Source of the DNA: Pirellulales bacterium
GTDB lineage: Bacteria; Planctomycetota; Planctomycetia; Pirellulales; JAICIG01
Assembly: GCA_035533075.1 (NCBI GenBank)
Contig: DATLUO010000012.1
Span: forward strand, 1 to 57,518
DNA: 57,518 nucleotides
Reading direction: 5' to 3'
Shown: positions 45,764 through 54,460 of the stretch, piece after piece
Numbering within the stretch: the first letter of the stretch is position 1
Layout of the letters: each line of letters starts with the position of its first letter
The notes under the pieces: generated by a model
Database searches by the model: none
The model's input: the letters and a program-made list of their open reading frames with translations, nothing else
Told to the model about the DNA's origin: nothing
Program-made: the position numbers and the translations under genes

Positions 45764-47812
45764 ATGGCGCTCCCGCTTCGCCGCTATCGAAAATCGCTGC
45801 TTGCCACCGGGCTGATTTCGCCCGCGGAGCTAGCGGAGTTCGAGCGTGGCTTGCCCCGCGCGAAACGGCCTAAAGCGGCCGAAGAGCTGGCCCGGCTGCT
45901 GGTCGAAGCAGGCAAGATCAGCGAATTTCAGGCCGGTGAAATCGGCGCAGGCCGCACGACCGCACTCGTCTTGGGCAATTACGTCGTCCTCGATCGCATC
46001 GGGGCGGGTGGCATGGGGCAGGTGTTCAAGGCCTGGCACCGCCGCATGGAGCGGGTGGTCGCGCTGAAGACCCTGCCCGACCAGCGATCGGCAGGAGAGG
46101 ATTCCGTCGCCCGGTTCCGCCGCGAGGTGCTGTCGGCCGCCCGGCTGTCGCACCCCAATATTGTGGCGGCTTATGATGCCGACTTAGCGCAGGGCATCCA
46201 CTTTCTGGTCATGGAATACGTCGATGGACCGAATTTGAGCGAGGTGATCCGTCAGCACGGCCCGTTGCCGGTGGCGGATGCGGTGCGCCATGCGCTCGAC
46301 GCCGCACGCGGGCTGGCCTATGCCCACTCGCAAGGAATCATCCACCGCGACATCAAGCCCTCGAATCTGATCGTCGACCGTTCGGGCATCGTCAAAGTGC
46401 TCGACCTAGGTCTGGCCCGCATGCCCGCGCCGACGGCGGGCGCCGAGCTGACCTTGCCCGGCGACGTGGTGGGCACGCTTGAGTACATGGCTCCCGAACA
46501 GGCGGCCGGCTCGCGCCAGGTTGACGCTCGCGCCGATATCTACGGCCTAGGGTGTACGCTGTTCCGGTTGATCACCGGCGAATTTCTGTATGCTGGCCGC
46601 TCGCCCCAGGAGATCATCGCGGCCCACCGCGATCAGAAGATTCCGTCGCTGCGCAGTTGGCGTGAGGAAGTGCCGAGGTCGCTCGACGGCATCTTCAAAA
46701 AGCTGGTCGCCAAAGACCCCAGCCAGCGCCCGCAAAGCATGGAGGAAGTGATCGCTGCATTCGAGCGGTTGCGTTTCGTCGAAAGGCGTTTCGTTGCGTC
46801 GCCCCTCGGGGGACGCCTGAGCGACCGATTGACGCCGGGGCGCAGTGAAAGCGGCGACGACCTGGAGTTGGCGCCGACATTCACAGGCGACGCTCCGGGT
46901 GCCGCGGCGGTCGCCGTTCGCCCGCTTGCGCCCGCCGGCTCGCGGGCAAGTAAATCGTACACACCGGCAAGTACCGCGAGCGTTTCTCCCAGGACAGCGA
47001 TCGTGACGCTTGCCGGCGCATTGACGCTGATCGCAGGCCTTTCGTGGCTCGAATCGGGGCGTGAGCCGGGTCCGCAAACTCATCCCGACAGCAAGGAAAG
47101 CATCTACCAAGCCGCACAAGCGGAGGCGTGTCAGTGGTCGGAGTCGCTGGGCGTGCCGCGGCGAATGACCAACACGCTGGGCATGCAATTCATTCTGATT
47201 CCACTGTCGCATGGTCCCGATGAATCGGTGCCTGCCGTCCGCACTCCGTTTTATCTGAGCGTTTACGAGTTGACGGCCGGCCAGGTTCACCAGTTCCTGG
47301 CTGCCCGCGGTTACGCGACCTCCGCTGCCCGCGGCTGGGAAGGCGACCGGCATCCGGCAACAGCGCTCACGGCTTCCGACGCCGAAGCTTTTTGCCGATG
47401 GCTTAGCGATCGCGAGCGGGCCAGTTATCGGTTGCCGACCGAGGCCGAATGGTCGCACGCCTGCGCGGCGGGTACGGCGACGCGATATTGGTTCGACGGA
47501 AACGAAAGTCTCGATCGGTATGCCTGGTACGAGGCGAATGCCGCCGGCCGCACGCACCAGGTCGGGCTGCTGGAAGCGAATCCGTTCGGCCTTCATGATA
47601 TTTTTGGAAACGCGGCCGAATGGTGTCTGAGCGGGAACGGGCCGCGCAGGCGCCATGTATTATGCGGAGGTTCTTGGTTGTCGTCGGTGGCGCAGTTGGC
47701 GCCGGGCACGATCGAGACTGCTGGCGTGCCTGGCGGCGGTCTTGGGGGCGTTCGGCTGGTGCTCGATTTACCGTCGGAGGCCCGCTGGCTTGGTAGCCCG
47801 CTCACTCCGTGA
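45764..47812 (+). CDS. Ser/Thr protein kinase fused to a formylglycine-generating-enzyme-like (SUMF1) domain
   Basis: 682 residues. A helical planctomycete-type leader (about 1-65) precedes a Hanks kinase domain (about 68-330): glycine loop RIGAGGMGQVFKA, VALKTL, HRDIKPSNLIVD, LDLGLAR in place of DFG, and GTLEYMAPEQ. One membrane helix (IVTLAGALTLIAGLSWLES) lies near residue 415. An outer SUMF1/FGE domain follows (MQFILIPLSHG, SYRLPTEAEWSHACAAGTAT, NPFGLHDIFGNAAEWC). The FGE active-site CRSAxR segment is absent (SSVAQLAPGTIETAG instead), so the domain is likely a binding module. The last residues (SPLTP) are encoded by a dispersed repeat. Confidence 0.9.
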   Translation: MALPLRRYRKSLLATGLISPAELAEFERGLPRAKRPKAAEELARLLVEAGKISEFQAGEIGAGRTTALVLGNYVVLDRIGAGGMGQVFKAWHRRMERVVALKTLPDQRSAGEDSVARFRREVLSAARLSHPNIVAAYDADLAQGIHFLVMEYVDGPNLSEVIRQHGPLPVADAVRHALDAARGLAYAHSQGIIHRDIKPSNLIVDRSGIVKVLDLGLARMPAPTAGAELTLPGDVVGTLEYMAPEQAAGSRQVDARADIYGLGCTLFRLITGEFLYAGRSPQEIIAAHRDQKIPSLRSWREEVPRSLDGIFKKLVAKDPSQRPQSMEEVIAAFERLRFVERRFVASPLGGRLSDRLTPGRSESGDDLELAPTFTGDAPGAAAVAVRPLAPAGSRASKSYTPASTASVSPRTAIVTLAGALTLIAGLSWLESGREPGPQTHPDSKESIYQAAQAEACQWSESLGVPRRMTNTLGMQFILIPLSHGPDESVPAVRTPFYLSVYELTAGQVHQFLAARGYATSAARGWEGDRHPATALTASDAEAFCRWLSDRERASYRLPTEAEWSHACAAGTATRYWFDGNESLDRYAWYEANAAGRTHQVGLLEANPFGLHDIFGNAAEWCLSGNGPRRRHVLCGGSWLSSVAQLAPGTIETAGVPGGGLGGVRLVLDLPSEARWLGSPLTP

Positions 47813-47905
47813 GCGGAACGGCGTTCCAATTCGTTCGTTTGCCCTCCCAACTGACGGTCCAACGGCGCAGCCGCGCCCGTCCGCTAGCGGAGCAAGCGGG
47901 CTACC
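47793..47905. repeat. Second inverted pair of GTAGCCCGCTTGCTCCGC-family repeats
   Basis: Left arm 47793-47827 (GTAGCCCGCTCACTCCGTGA) overlaps the end of the kinase gene and provides its stop; the right arm is at about 47881-47905 (AGCGGAGCAAGCGGGCTACC). Confidence 0.85.
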
Positions 47906-47986
47906 GAGACCGGCCTACGCTTTCCTTGCCCCCAGCGTCGCCCGGACCTATGCTGCCCTTTGGGGCCGTTCCCCAGGAGAAGTGCC

Positions 47987-50095
47987 ATGTCGATCCCTCT
48001 ACGTCCGCGATCCATTCGTCGTCCGCTGGCGGTGGCCGCCTCGCTGGCCGCCGTTGTTTCGCTTTTTTCCCCTGCCCGTGCGGAGGATGCCATGTCGCAA
48101 GCCAAGGTCCCGCTGAAACGCATCGTGCTCTTCAATTCGGGCGTCGGCTTCTTCGAGCGCGGGGCCGAGATCGAAGGCGATGCCCAGGTCGAGCTGAAGT
48201 TCAACGTCGAAAGCATCAACGACCTGCTGAAAAGCATGGTGCTCGAAGACCTCGGCGGCGGGCGAATCTCGACCGTCACCTACGGCTCGCAAGATCCGAT
48301 CACCAAGACGCTCAAGACGTTCGCCATCGACCTGACCGGCAATCCGACTTTGGCCCAGCTCCTCGACCAGGTCCGCGGCGAACAGGTCGAGATCGACGCG
48401 CCGAATAAGGTGGCAGGAACCGTTTTGGGCGTCGAAACGCGCAAGCAAAAGGTGGGCGACGACGTAGTGGAGGTCGACATGCTCAACTTGCTCACCGACG
48501 ACGGCCTACGCAGCGTCAAGCTGGAGTCGGTGGGCCGCATCAAGCTGGCCAACGACAAGCTCGACGCCGAACTGCGTCAGGCGCTGGCCGTGCTCGCGCT
48601 GGGGCACGACAACGACAAGAAATCGGTCACGCTGCAGTTTCTGGGCGACGGCAAGCGGCCGGTCCGCGTGGGATACATCCGGGAAGCGCCGATCTGGAAG
48701 ACGAGTTACCGACTCGTGCTCTCCGAAAAAGAGCCGCCGTTCTTGCAAGGTTGGGCGATTGTCGAAAACACCACTGAGGAGGACTGGGAGAAAGTGTCGC
48801 TGACGCTGGTCAGCGGCCGGCCAATCTCGTTTGTGATGGACCTTTATCAGCCGCTTTACGTGCCGCGGCCCGTGGTTGAGCCGGAGCTGTTCGCCTCGTT
48901 ACGGCCGCAAACGTATGGGCGGGATCTGGCGGCGGGCGAAGCGGAGTTCGCCGAGAAAGCCAAGGGAGAACAACGCTTGAAAAGATATAAGGCAGTCGCG
49001 GCTGAGGATGCGGCGCCCGCGACCCCGATGGCAGCGGGCCTGTTTGCTGGCCAGCGTCTTGCGCGCGGGGAGGCTGGTGCTGACAAAGCCGCTATGGCCA
49101 TCAACCACGGCGTCGAGTCACTGGCGGCGGCCGGCAAGGTCGGCGAGCTGTTTCAATACGCCATCGATACGCCCGTGACGCTCGCGCGACAGAAGTCGGC
49201 GATGCTGCCGATCGTCAACGAAGCGGTCAAGGGCGACAAGGTCTCGATCTACAACGAGGCCGTCGAGGCCAAGCATCCGCTCAACGGCTGGCGCTTGAAG
49301 AACACGACCGAACTGCACCTCATGCAAGGACCGATCACCGTCTTCGACGACGGCGCCTATGCCGGCGACGCGCAGATCGAAGACCTGCCGCCGGGCAGCG
49401 AGCGCCTGCTGAGTTACGCGCTCGATCTCGAAACCGAGGTCGCCTTCGAAACGCAGCAACCACCCCAACAACTTGTCCGCTGCCGAGTGGTCAAAGGCGT
49501 CTTGCACACCACAAGCAAGCTCGAACGTCATCGCGACTACACCGTGAAGAACTCCGGAAAACACGCGAAAAAGGTGCTGATCGAATACGCGCTGGAGGGA
49601 GGTTGGACGCTGGTCAAGCCCAAGGAGCCGTCCGAAACGACGCGCGATCGCTACCGCTTTGCGCTCCACGCCGGGCCCGGAAAACCGGTCAAGTTGCAGG
49701 TGGCCGAGGAGATGGCCGTCTCGCAGCAGATCGCTTTGACCAATCTCGACGACAACACCATCCGTTTTTACATGAACGCCAAAGTCACCGGCGACAAGGT
49801 CAAAGAAGCACTGGCCGAGGTCATCCGTCGCAAACAGGGGCTTTCGGAGTTGGCGAACAAGAAGCGGCAGCTCGAACAGCAGATCGCGGCCATCGACCAG
49901 GAGCAGAACCGCATCCGTCAGAACATGCAGCAGTTGGAGCGCAATTCGGATCTTTACCGCCGTTATGTGAAGAAGTTCACCGACCAGGAAGACGAAGTCG
50001 AAAAACTTCGCGCGCTCATCAACTCGCTGGCCGACGAGCTTGCCCAGCGGCAGACGGAATTGGACACGTATCTCGGCGAACTCAATCTCGACTGA
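47987..50095 (+). CDS. DUF4139 domain-containing exported protein
   Basis: 702 residues. A signal peptide (RPLAVAASLAAVVSLFSPAR then AED) is followed by a beta-rich N-terminal half (KRIVLFNSGVGFFERGAEIE) and the DUF4139 region (REAPIWKTSYRLVLSEKEPP, GWAIVENTTEEDWEKVSLTL, VSGRPISF). The C-terminal 100 residues are a coiled coil (KKRQLEQQIAAIDQEQNRIR). DUF4139 proteins relate to mucoidy inhibitor MuiA; the function is not established. AGGAG 9 nt before the ATG at 47987 sets the start. Confidence 0.85.
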   Translation: MSIPLRPRSIRRPLAVAASLAAVVSLFSPARAEDAMSQAKVPLKRIVLFNSGVGFFERGAEIEGDAQVELKFNVESINDLLKSMVLEDLGGGRISTVTYGSQDPITKTLKTFAIDLTGNPTLAQLLDQVRGEQVEIDAPNKVAGTVLGVETRKQKVGDDVVEVDMLNLLTDDGLRSVKLESVGRIKLANDKLDAELRQALAVLALGHDNDKKSVTLQFLGDGKRPVRVGYIREAPIWKTSYRLVLSEKEPPFLQGWAIVENTTEEDWEKVSLTLVSGRPISFVMDLYQPLYVPRPVVEPELFASLRPQTYGRDLAAGEAEFAEKAKGEQRLKRYKAVAAEDAAPATPMAAGLFAGQRLARGEAGADKAAMAINHGVESLAAAGKVGELFQYAIDTPVTLARQKSAMLPIVNEAVKGDKVSIYNEAVEAKHPLNGWRLKNTTELHLMQGPITVFDDGAYAGDAQIEDLPPGSERLLSYALDLETEVAFETQQPPQQLVRCRVVKGVLHTTSKLERHRDYTVKNSGKHAKKVLIEYALEGGWTLVKPKEPSETTRDRYRFALHAGPGKPVKLQVAEEMAVSQQIALTNLDDNTIRFYMNAKVTGDKVKEALAEVIRRKQGLSELANKKRQLEQQIAAIDQEQNRIRQNMQQLERNSDLYRRYVKKFTDQEDEVEKLRALINSLADELAQRQTELDTYLGELNLD

Positions 50096-50222
50096 AATGC
50101 CCGACCTCTCCAAGCGCGTGTAAGGTGGGTCTTAGTTACGTGGAAAGCGAGATTGGTTATATTGAAAAGCATCCAGAGGGCGTTCTCTGGGCTGCCCAAG
50201 CTCAAATCTCAGAATTGCCGTC

Positions 50223-52172
50223 ATGCCGTTAATCACCATCTTGATGCGAGGTGTGGCGTCGCGCCGAGTTGGCGGTTGGTGCGCGGCGCTGTTCTGCGTG
50301 GCAGCCGGCCTGACGGCCCGTTGGTGGCTGCCGTCGGACCGTCCGCCTCCAGGAAAAGAAGATTCGGCCCGAAAAGAAGATTCGGCGTCTTCAGCTCCGG
50401 CCCTTCACGGTTTGCCGAAAATGGTGACGGACGATGGATACGTTTCGTCCTCTTCCTGTCAATCTTGTCATCCGCAGCAGCATGCCAGTTGGCACAAGAC
50501 CTATCACCGCCGGATGACGCAACCCGCCAGCGTCGACGCCGTCTTGGCGCCGTTCAACGGCGAGGAGTTTTCGCTGGGCCACTGGACGTTGCGAATGACG
50601 CGCCGCGACGGCCAGTTTTGGGTCGAAAAGCGGCTGGCAACCGAGGAGACTCCGCCGACGGAAACACGCCGCATCGTCATGACCACGGGTTCTCATCACA
50701 TGCAGGGCTATTGGTTGTGCCGAGACGGAAACCATCTTCTCGATCAGCTCCCGCTGATGTGGCTGCTCGAAGATGACGGTCCTGGCCGCTGGGTGCCACG
50801 TGCGGACTGCTTCTTGAGCCCGCCCGGCGACCTGCGCGGCGAGCCCCTCGGTCCAACGTCCATGAACGCGACCTGGAACACGAATTGTGTTGCTTGCCAC
50901 AGCGTCAATGGCGTGCCTGGAATCGCTCCCAACCCTGGTATCGCCGATCTCGCCGATACGAGGGTTGCCGAATTGGGCATCGCCTGTGAAGCGTGTCATG
51001 GTCCGGGACAAGCCCATATCGCAGCCTACCAAGAGAGATCGGGCAAGCGGCCCGGTGCGGGAAATAACGCGGTTGACGCCGCGATCATCAATCCGAAACG
51101 GCTGAAGCCCGAACGCTCCGCCCAGGTCTGCGGCCAATGCCACGCGATGAAAAGGCTCGCCAACTCGCAATTCTATGAAGATTGGTTGCTCTTTGGCCCC
51201 GCTTATCGACCTGGAGGCGATTTAAGCGAGAAGCAATTGACGATCTCGCCCTCTTACATGTCCATCGAGGAATTGAAGGCGATGTTGAACAAGCGGCCGG
51301 CGTTTATCGAATCGAACTTCTGGCCCGATGGCATGGTGCGCGTCGCGCGCGAGTACAACGGGCTCATCGAATCGGCCTGCTATCAGCGAGGCGGCATGAC
51401 GTGCCTGGACTGTCACTCGATGCACGACAGCGATCCCAACGACCAGTTGGGCGCCGGCATGGACAGCAACGAAGCCTGCTACCGCTGCCATTCGTCGTAC
51501 CGCCAACAGATCGAGACGCACAGCCATCACCCGGCCAATTCGAGTGGCAGCCTATGCTACAACTGTCATATGCCGCACACCACCTACACCTTATTGAAGG
51601 GCATTCGCAGCCACCAGATTAGCAGCCCGAATATGGCTGCGGCACTCGCTACCGGCCGTCCCAACGCCTGCAATCTTTGTCACCTCGATCAAACGCTGGC
51701 CTGGAGCGCGGAGACACTTTCCGAGTGGTATGGCCACAAACCGGTTCAATTCGATGCAGACCAGCAGGGCGTTTCGGCGGCCATTTTGTGGATGTTGCGA
51801 GGCGATGCCGTACAGCGGGCCCTCGTGGCGTGGTCTTGCGGATGGCCGCCGGCGCGCCACGCTTCCGGCGAGGACTGGCTGCCGCCGTTCTTGGCGTGGC
51901 TGTTGGAGGATCCCTACTCGGCTGTCCGGCTGATTGCCGCCCGCTCGTTAAAAAAGCTGGGCGATCATCTCAGCTACGATTTTTTGGCGCCGCCGGAGGC
52001 GCGCAGGGCCGCGCGGCGCGAAGCGGTTGAGCGCTGGCAGCGGCGGGCGGCCGGCTCCCATCGAGATTTTCCACCACGCCTGCTCCTGGACCAGCAGGGA
52101 CGCTTGCGTGAAGACGAAGCCGAATGGCTTCTCCGCGCGCGCGACGATCACCCGCTCTACATCACCGAGTAG
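50223..52172 (+). CDS. Octaheme c-type cytochrome, copy 1
   Basis: 649 residues. The N-terminal signal anchor (VGGWCAALFCVAAGLTARWW) is followed by eight CxxCH heme sites at about residues 79 (CQSCH), 222 (CVACH), 255 (CEACH), 303 (CGQCH), 394 (CLDCH), 419 (CYRCH), 445 (CYNCH) and 483 (CNLCH). CYNCHMPHTTYTLLKGIRSH is typical of large planctomycete multiheme proteins. The C-terminal 130 residues contain HEAT-like helices (DPYSAVRLIAARSLKKLGDH). Probably a periplasmic electron-transfer protein; no catalytic motif is recognised. A tandem paralogue follows. Confidence 0.88.
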   Translation: MPLITILMRGVASRRVGGWCAALFCVAAGLTARWWLPSDRPPPGKEDSARKEDSASSAPALHGLPKMVTDDGYVSSSSCQSCHPQQHASWHKTYHRRMTQPASVDAVLAPFNGEEFSLGHWTLRMTRRDGQFWVEKRLATEETPPTETRRIVMTTGSHHMQGYWLCRDGNHLLDQLPLMWLLEDDGPGRWVPRADCFLSPPGDLRGEPLGPTSMNATWNTNCVACHSVNGVPGIAPNPGIADLADTRVAELGIACEACHGPGQAHIAAYQERSGKRPGAGNNAVDAAIINPKRLKPERSAQVCGQCHAMKRLANSQFYEDWLLFGPAYRPGGDLSEKQLTISPSYMSIEELKAMLNKRPAFIESNFWPDGMVRVAREYNGLIESACYQRGGMTCLDCHSMHDSDPNDQLGAGMDSNEACYRCHSSYRQQIETHSHHPANSSGSLCYNCHMPHTTYTLLKGIRSHQISSPNMAAALATGRPNACNLCHLDQTLAWSAETLSEWYGHKPVQFDADQQGVSAAILWMLRGDAVQRALVAWSCGWPPARHASGEDWLPPFLAWLLEDPYSAVRLIAARSLKKLGDHLSYDFLAPPEARRAARREAVERWQRRAAGSHRDFPPRLLLDQQGRLREDEAEWLLRARDDHPLYITE

Positions 52173-52277
52173 CGGTGCCGCGCTCACGCACATGACGCTG
52201 CTTCGCGCGGCCGAGAGTACCAGGCCAAGCTCTGCCCCAGCCACCGCTTTTGCTTGGGAGAAAATGTCTCATTCTCG
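52173..52277 (+). mobile_element. MITE-like right arm present in copy 1 and absent at the equivalent site of copy 2
   Basis: Contains AGCTCTGCCCCAGCCACCGC and AAATGTCTCATTCTCG between the copy-1 stop codon and the shared sequence CCCTCTTGAATCCCC. In copy 2 the same two flanks are separated by only about 12 bp (54409-54420). This is effectively a filled-site/empty-site comparison. Confidence 0.8.
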
Positions 52278-52394
52278 CCCTCTTGAATCCCCTTTGGTCT
52301 CGGCTTACATTGCAAGCAGGAAGCAGTTTCGCCTGATTGCACCTCGCGCCGCGTTCGCCCTGGCCGGCGGCTGGTAGGTCGGGGTGGCGGCGCC
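52278..52394 (+). pseudogene. Remnant of the 5' end of the TPR gene
   Basis: 117 bp aligning without gaps to 54421-54537. The ATG of the intact gene (54461) is AGG here (52318) and codon 20 TAT is TAG (52375). Sequence identity ends at GCGCC, where copy 2 of the cytochrome region begins, so this marks the junction of a tandem duplication. Confidence 0.9.
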
Positions 52395-52413
52395 CAATCT
52401 CAGAATTGCCGTC

Positions 52414-54408
52414 ATGCGATTAACCACCATCTTGATGCAAGGTTTGTCGTTGCGCCGAGTTGGCGGGTGGTGCGCGGCACTGTTCTGCGTGGCAGCCGGC
52501 CTGACGGCCAGTTGGTGGCTGTCGTGGGACCGTCCGCCTCCAGGAAAAGAAGATTCGGCCCGAAAAGAAGATTCGGCCCGAAAAGAAGTTTCGGTGCCTT
52601 CATCTAGGTCCCTTAACGGTTTGCCGAAAGCAGTCACGGACGATGGATACGTTTCGTCCTTGGCCTGTCAATCTTGTCATCCGCGGCAGCATGCCAGTTG
52701 GCACAAGACCTATCATCGCCGGATGACGCAACCCGCCAACGTCGACTCCGTCTTGGCGCCGTTCAACGGCGAAGAGTTTTCGCTGGGCGACTGGACGTTG
52801 CGAATGACGCGCCGCGACGACCAGTTTTGGGTCGAAAAGCGGCCCGTTTCCTTGGCCACGGAGGAGACTGGGCCGACGGACGAAACGGGGCCGACGGAAA
52901 CACGCCGCATCGTCATGACAACGGGTTCGCACCACATGCAGGGCTATTGGGTGTGCCGGGACGGAAGCAATCTTCTCGATCAGCTCCCCCTGATGTGGCT
53001 GCTCGAAGAGGACGGTCAGGGCCGCTGGGTGCCGCGTGCCGACTGCTTTTTGAGCCCGCCCGGCGACCCGCCCGGCGCGCCCCTCGGTCCGACGTCCTGG
53101 AACACGACCTGGAACATGAATTGTGTTGCTTGCCACAGCGTCAACGGCGTGCCTGGAATCGATTTCCACACTCGTATCGCCGATATCGCCGATACGAGGG
53201 TTGCCGAATTGGGCATCGCCTGCGAAGCGTGTCATGGTCCGGGACAAGCCCATATCGCAGCCTATCAAGACCGATCGGGCCAGCGGCCCGGTGCGGGAAA
53301 CAACGCGGCTGACGCCGCGATCGTCAATCCTAAACGCCTGAAGCCCGACCGCTCCGCTCAGGTCTGCGGCCAATGCCACGGGATGGTCAAGTTCGCCAAC
53401 TCGCAACTCTATCAAGATTGGTTCCTGTTTGGCCCCGATTATCGGCCGGGAGGCGATTTAAGCGAGAAGCTCGTGACGATCTCGCCCTCGTACATGCCCG
53501 TCGAGGAATTGAAGGCGATGTTGAACGATCAGCCGGCGTTGATCGAATCGAACTTCTGGCCCGATGGCATGGTGCGCGTCGCGCGCGAGTACAACGGGCT
53601 CGTCGAATCGGCCTGCTATCAGCGAGGCGGCATGACGTGCCTGGACTGTCATTCGATGCACGACAGCGGTCCCAACGACCAGTTGGGGGCCGGCATGGAC
53701 GGCAACGAAGCCTGCTACCGCTGCCATTCGTCGTATCGCCAACAGATCGAGACACACAGCCATCACCTGGCCAATTCGACTGGCAGCCTGTGCTACAACT
53801 GTCACATGCCGCACACCACCTACACCTTGTTGAAGGGCATCCGCAGCCACCAGATCAGCAGCCCGAATATGGCAGCGGCACTCGCGACCGGCCGTCCCAA
53901 CGCCTGCAATCTTTGTCACCTCGATCAAACGCTGGCCTGGAGCGCGGAGACGCTTTCCGAGTGGTATGGCCAGAAACCGGTTGAATTCGATGCAGACCAG
54001 CAGGGCATTTCGGCGGCCATTTTGTGGATGTTGCGCGGCGATGCCGTGCAGCGGGCGCTTGTGGCGTGGTCTTGCGGATGGCCCGCGGCGCGCGACGCTT
54101 CCGGCGAGGACTGGCTGCCGCCGTTCTTGGCTTGGCTGTTGGACGATCCCTACTCGGCGGTCCGGCTGATTGCCGCCCGCTCGTTGAAAAAGCTGGGCGA
54201 TCATCTCGATTACGATTTTTGGGCGCCGGCGGCGGCGCGAATCGCCGCGCGGCGCGAAGCGGTTGAGCGCTGGCAGCGGCGGGCGGCCGACTCCCGTCGC
54301 GATTTTCCACCCCGCCTGCTCCTGGACCGGGAGGGACGTTTGCGTGACAACGAAGTCCAGCGGCTCATCCGCACGCGCGACGATCACCCGCTGTACATCA
54401 CCGAGTAG
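52414..54408 (+). CDS. Octaheme c-type cytochrome, copy 2
   Basis: 664 residues, roughly nine of ten identical to copy 1 by eye. All eight CxxCH sites and the HEAT-like tail are kept. Differences cluster at the N-terminal linker, where an 18-bp repeat adds an extra DSARKE unit, and in a short insertion (ETGPTDETGPTETRR). The 20 bp before both ATGs is shared, ATCTCAGAATTGCCGTC. Both copies look intact, so the duplication has been kept, perhaps for dosage. It is directly followed by the TPR gene. Confidence 0.88.
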   Translation: MRLTTILMQGLSLRRVGGWCAALFCVAAGLTASWWLSWDRPPPGKEDSARKEDSARKEVSVPSSRSLNGLPKAVTDDGYVSSLACQSCHPRQHASWHKTYHRRMTQPANVDSVLAPFNGEEFSLGDWTLRMTRRDDQFWVEKRPVSLATEETGPTDETGPTETRRIVMTTGSHHMQGYWVCRDGSNLLDQLPLMWLLEEDGQGRWVPRADCFLSPPGDPPGAPLGPTSWNTTWNMNCVACHSVNGVPGIDFHTRIADIADTRVAELGIACEACHGPGQAHIAAYQDRSGQRPGAGNNAADAAIVNPKRLKPDRSAQVCGQCHGMVKFANSQLYQDWFLFGPDYRPGGDLSEKLVTISPSYMPVEELKAMLNDQPALIESNFWPDGMVRVAREYNGLVESACYQRGGMTCLDCHSMHDSGPNDQLGAGMDGNEACYRCHSSYRQQIETHSHHLANSTGSLCYNCHMPHTTYTLLKGIRSHQISSPNMAAALATGRPNACNLCHLDQTLAWSAETLSEWYGQKPVEFDADQQGISAAILWMLRGDAVQRALVAWSCGWPAARDASGEDWLPPFLAWLLDDPYSAVRLIAARSLKKLGDHLDYDFWAPAAARIAARREAVERWQRRAADSRRDFPPRLLLDREGRLRDNEVQRLIRTRDDHPLYITE

Positions 54409-54460
54409 CTGGGCGAACGGCCCTCTTGAATCCCCTGTGGTCTCGGCTTACATTGAAAGC

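Noticed and set aside
52384..52413. Upstream start for cytochrome copy 2
   Set aside because: The first 10 codons would lie in the TPR remnant and duplication junction; copy 1 has its ATG at the position equivalent to 52414.
50205..54408. Assembly error causing the two cytochrome copies
   Set aside because: The copies differ at many positions, by an insertion and by the repeat arm, so they are distinct loci rather than a collapsed or duplicated contig; long reads would settle it.
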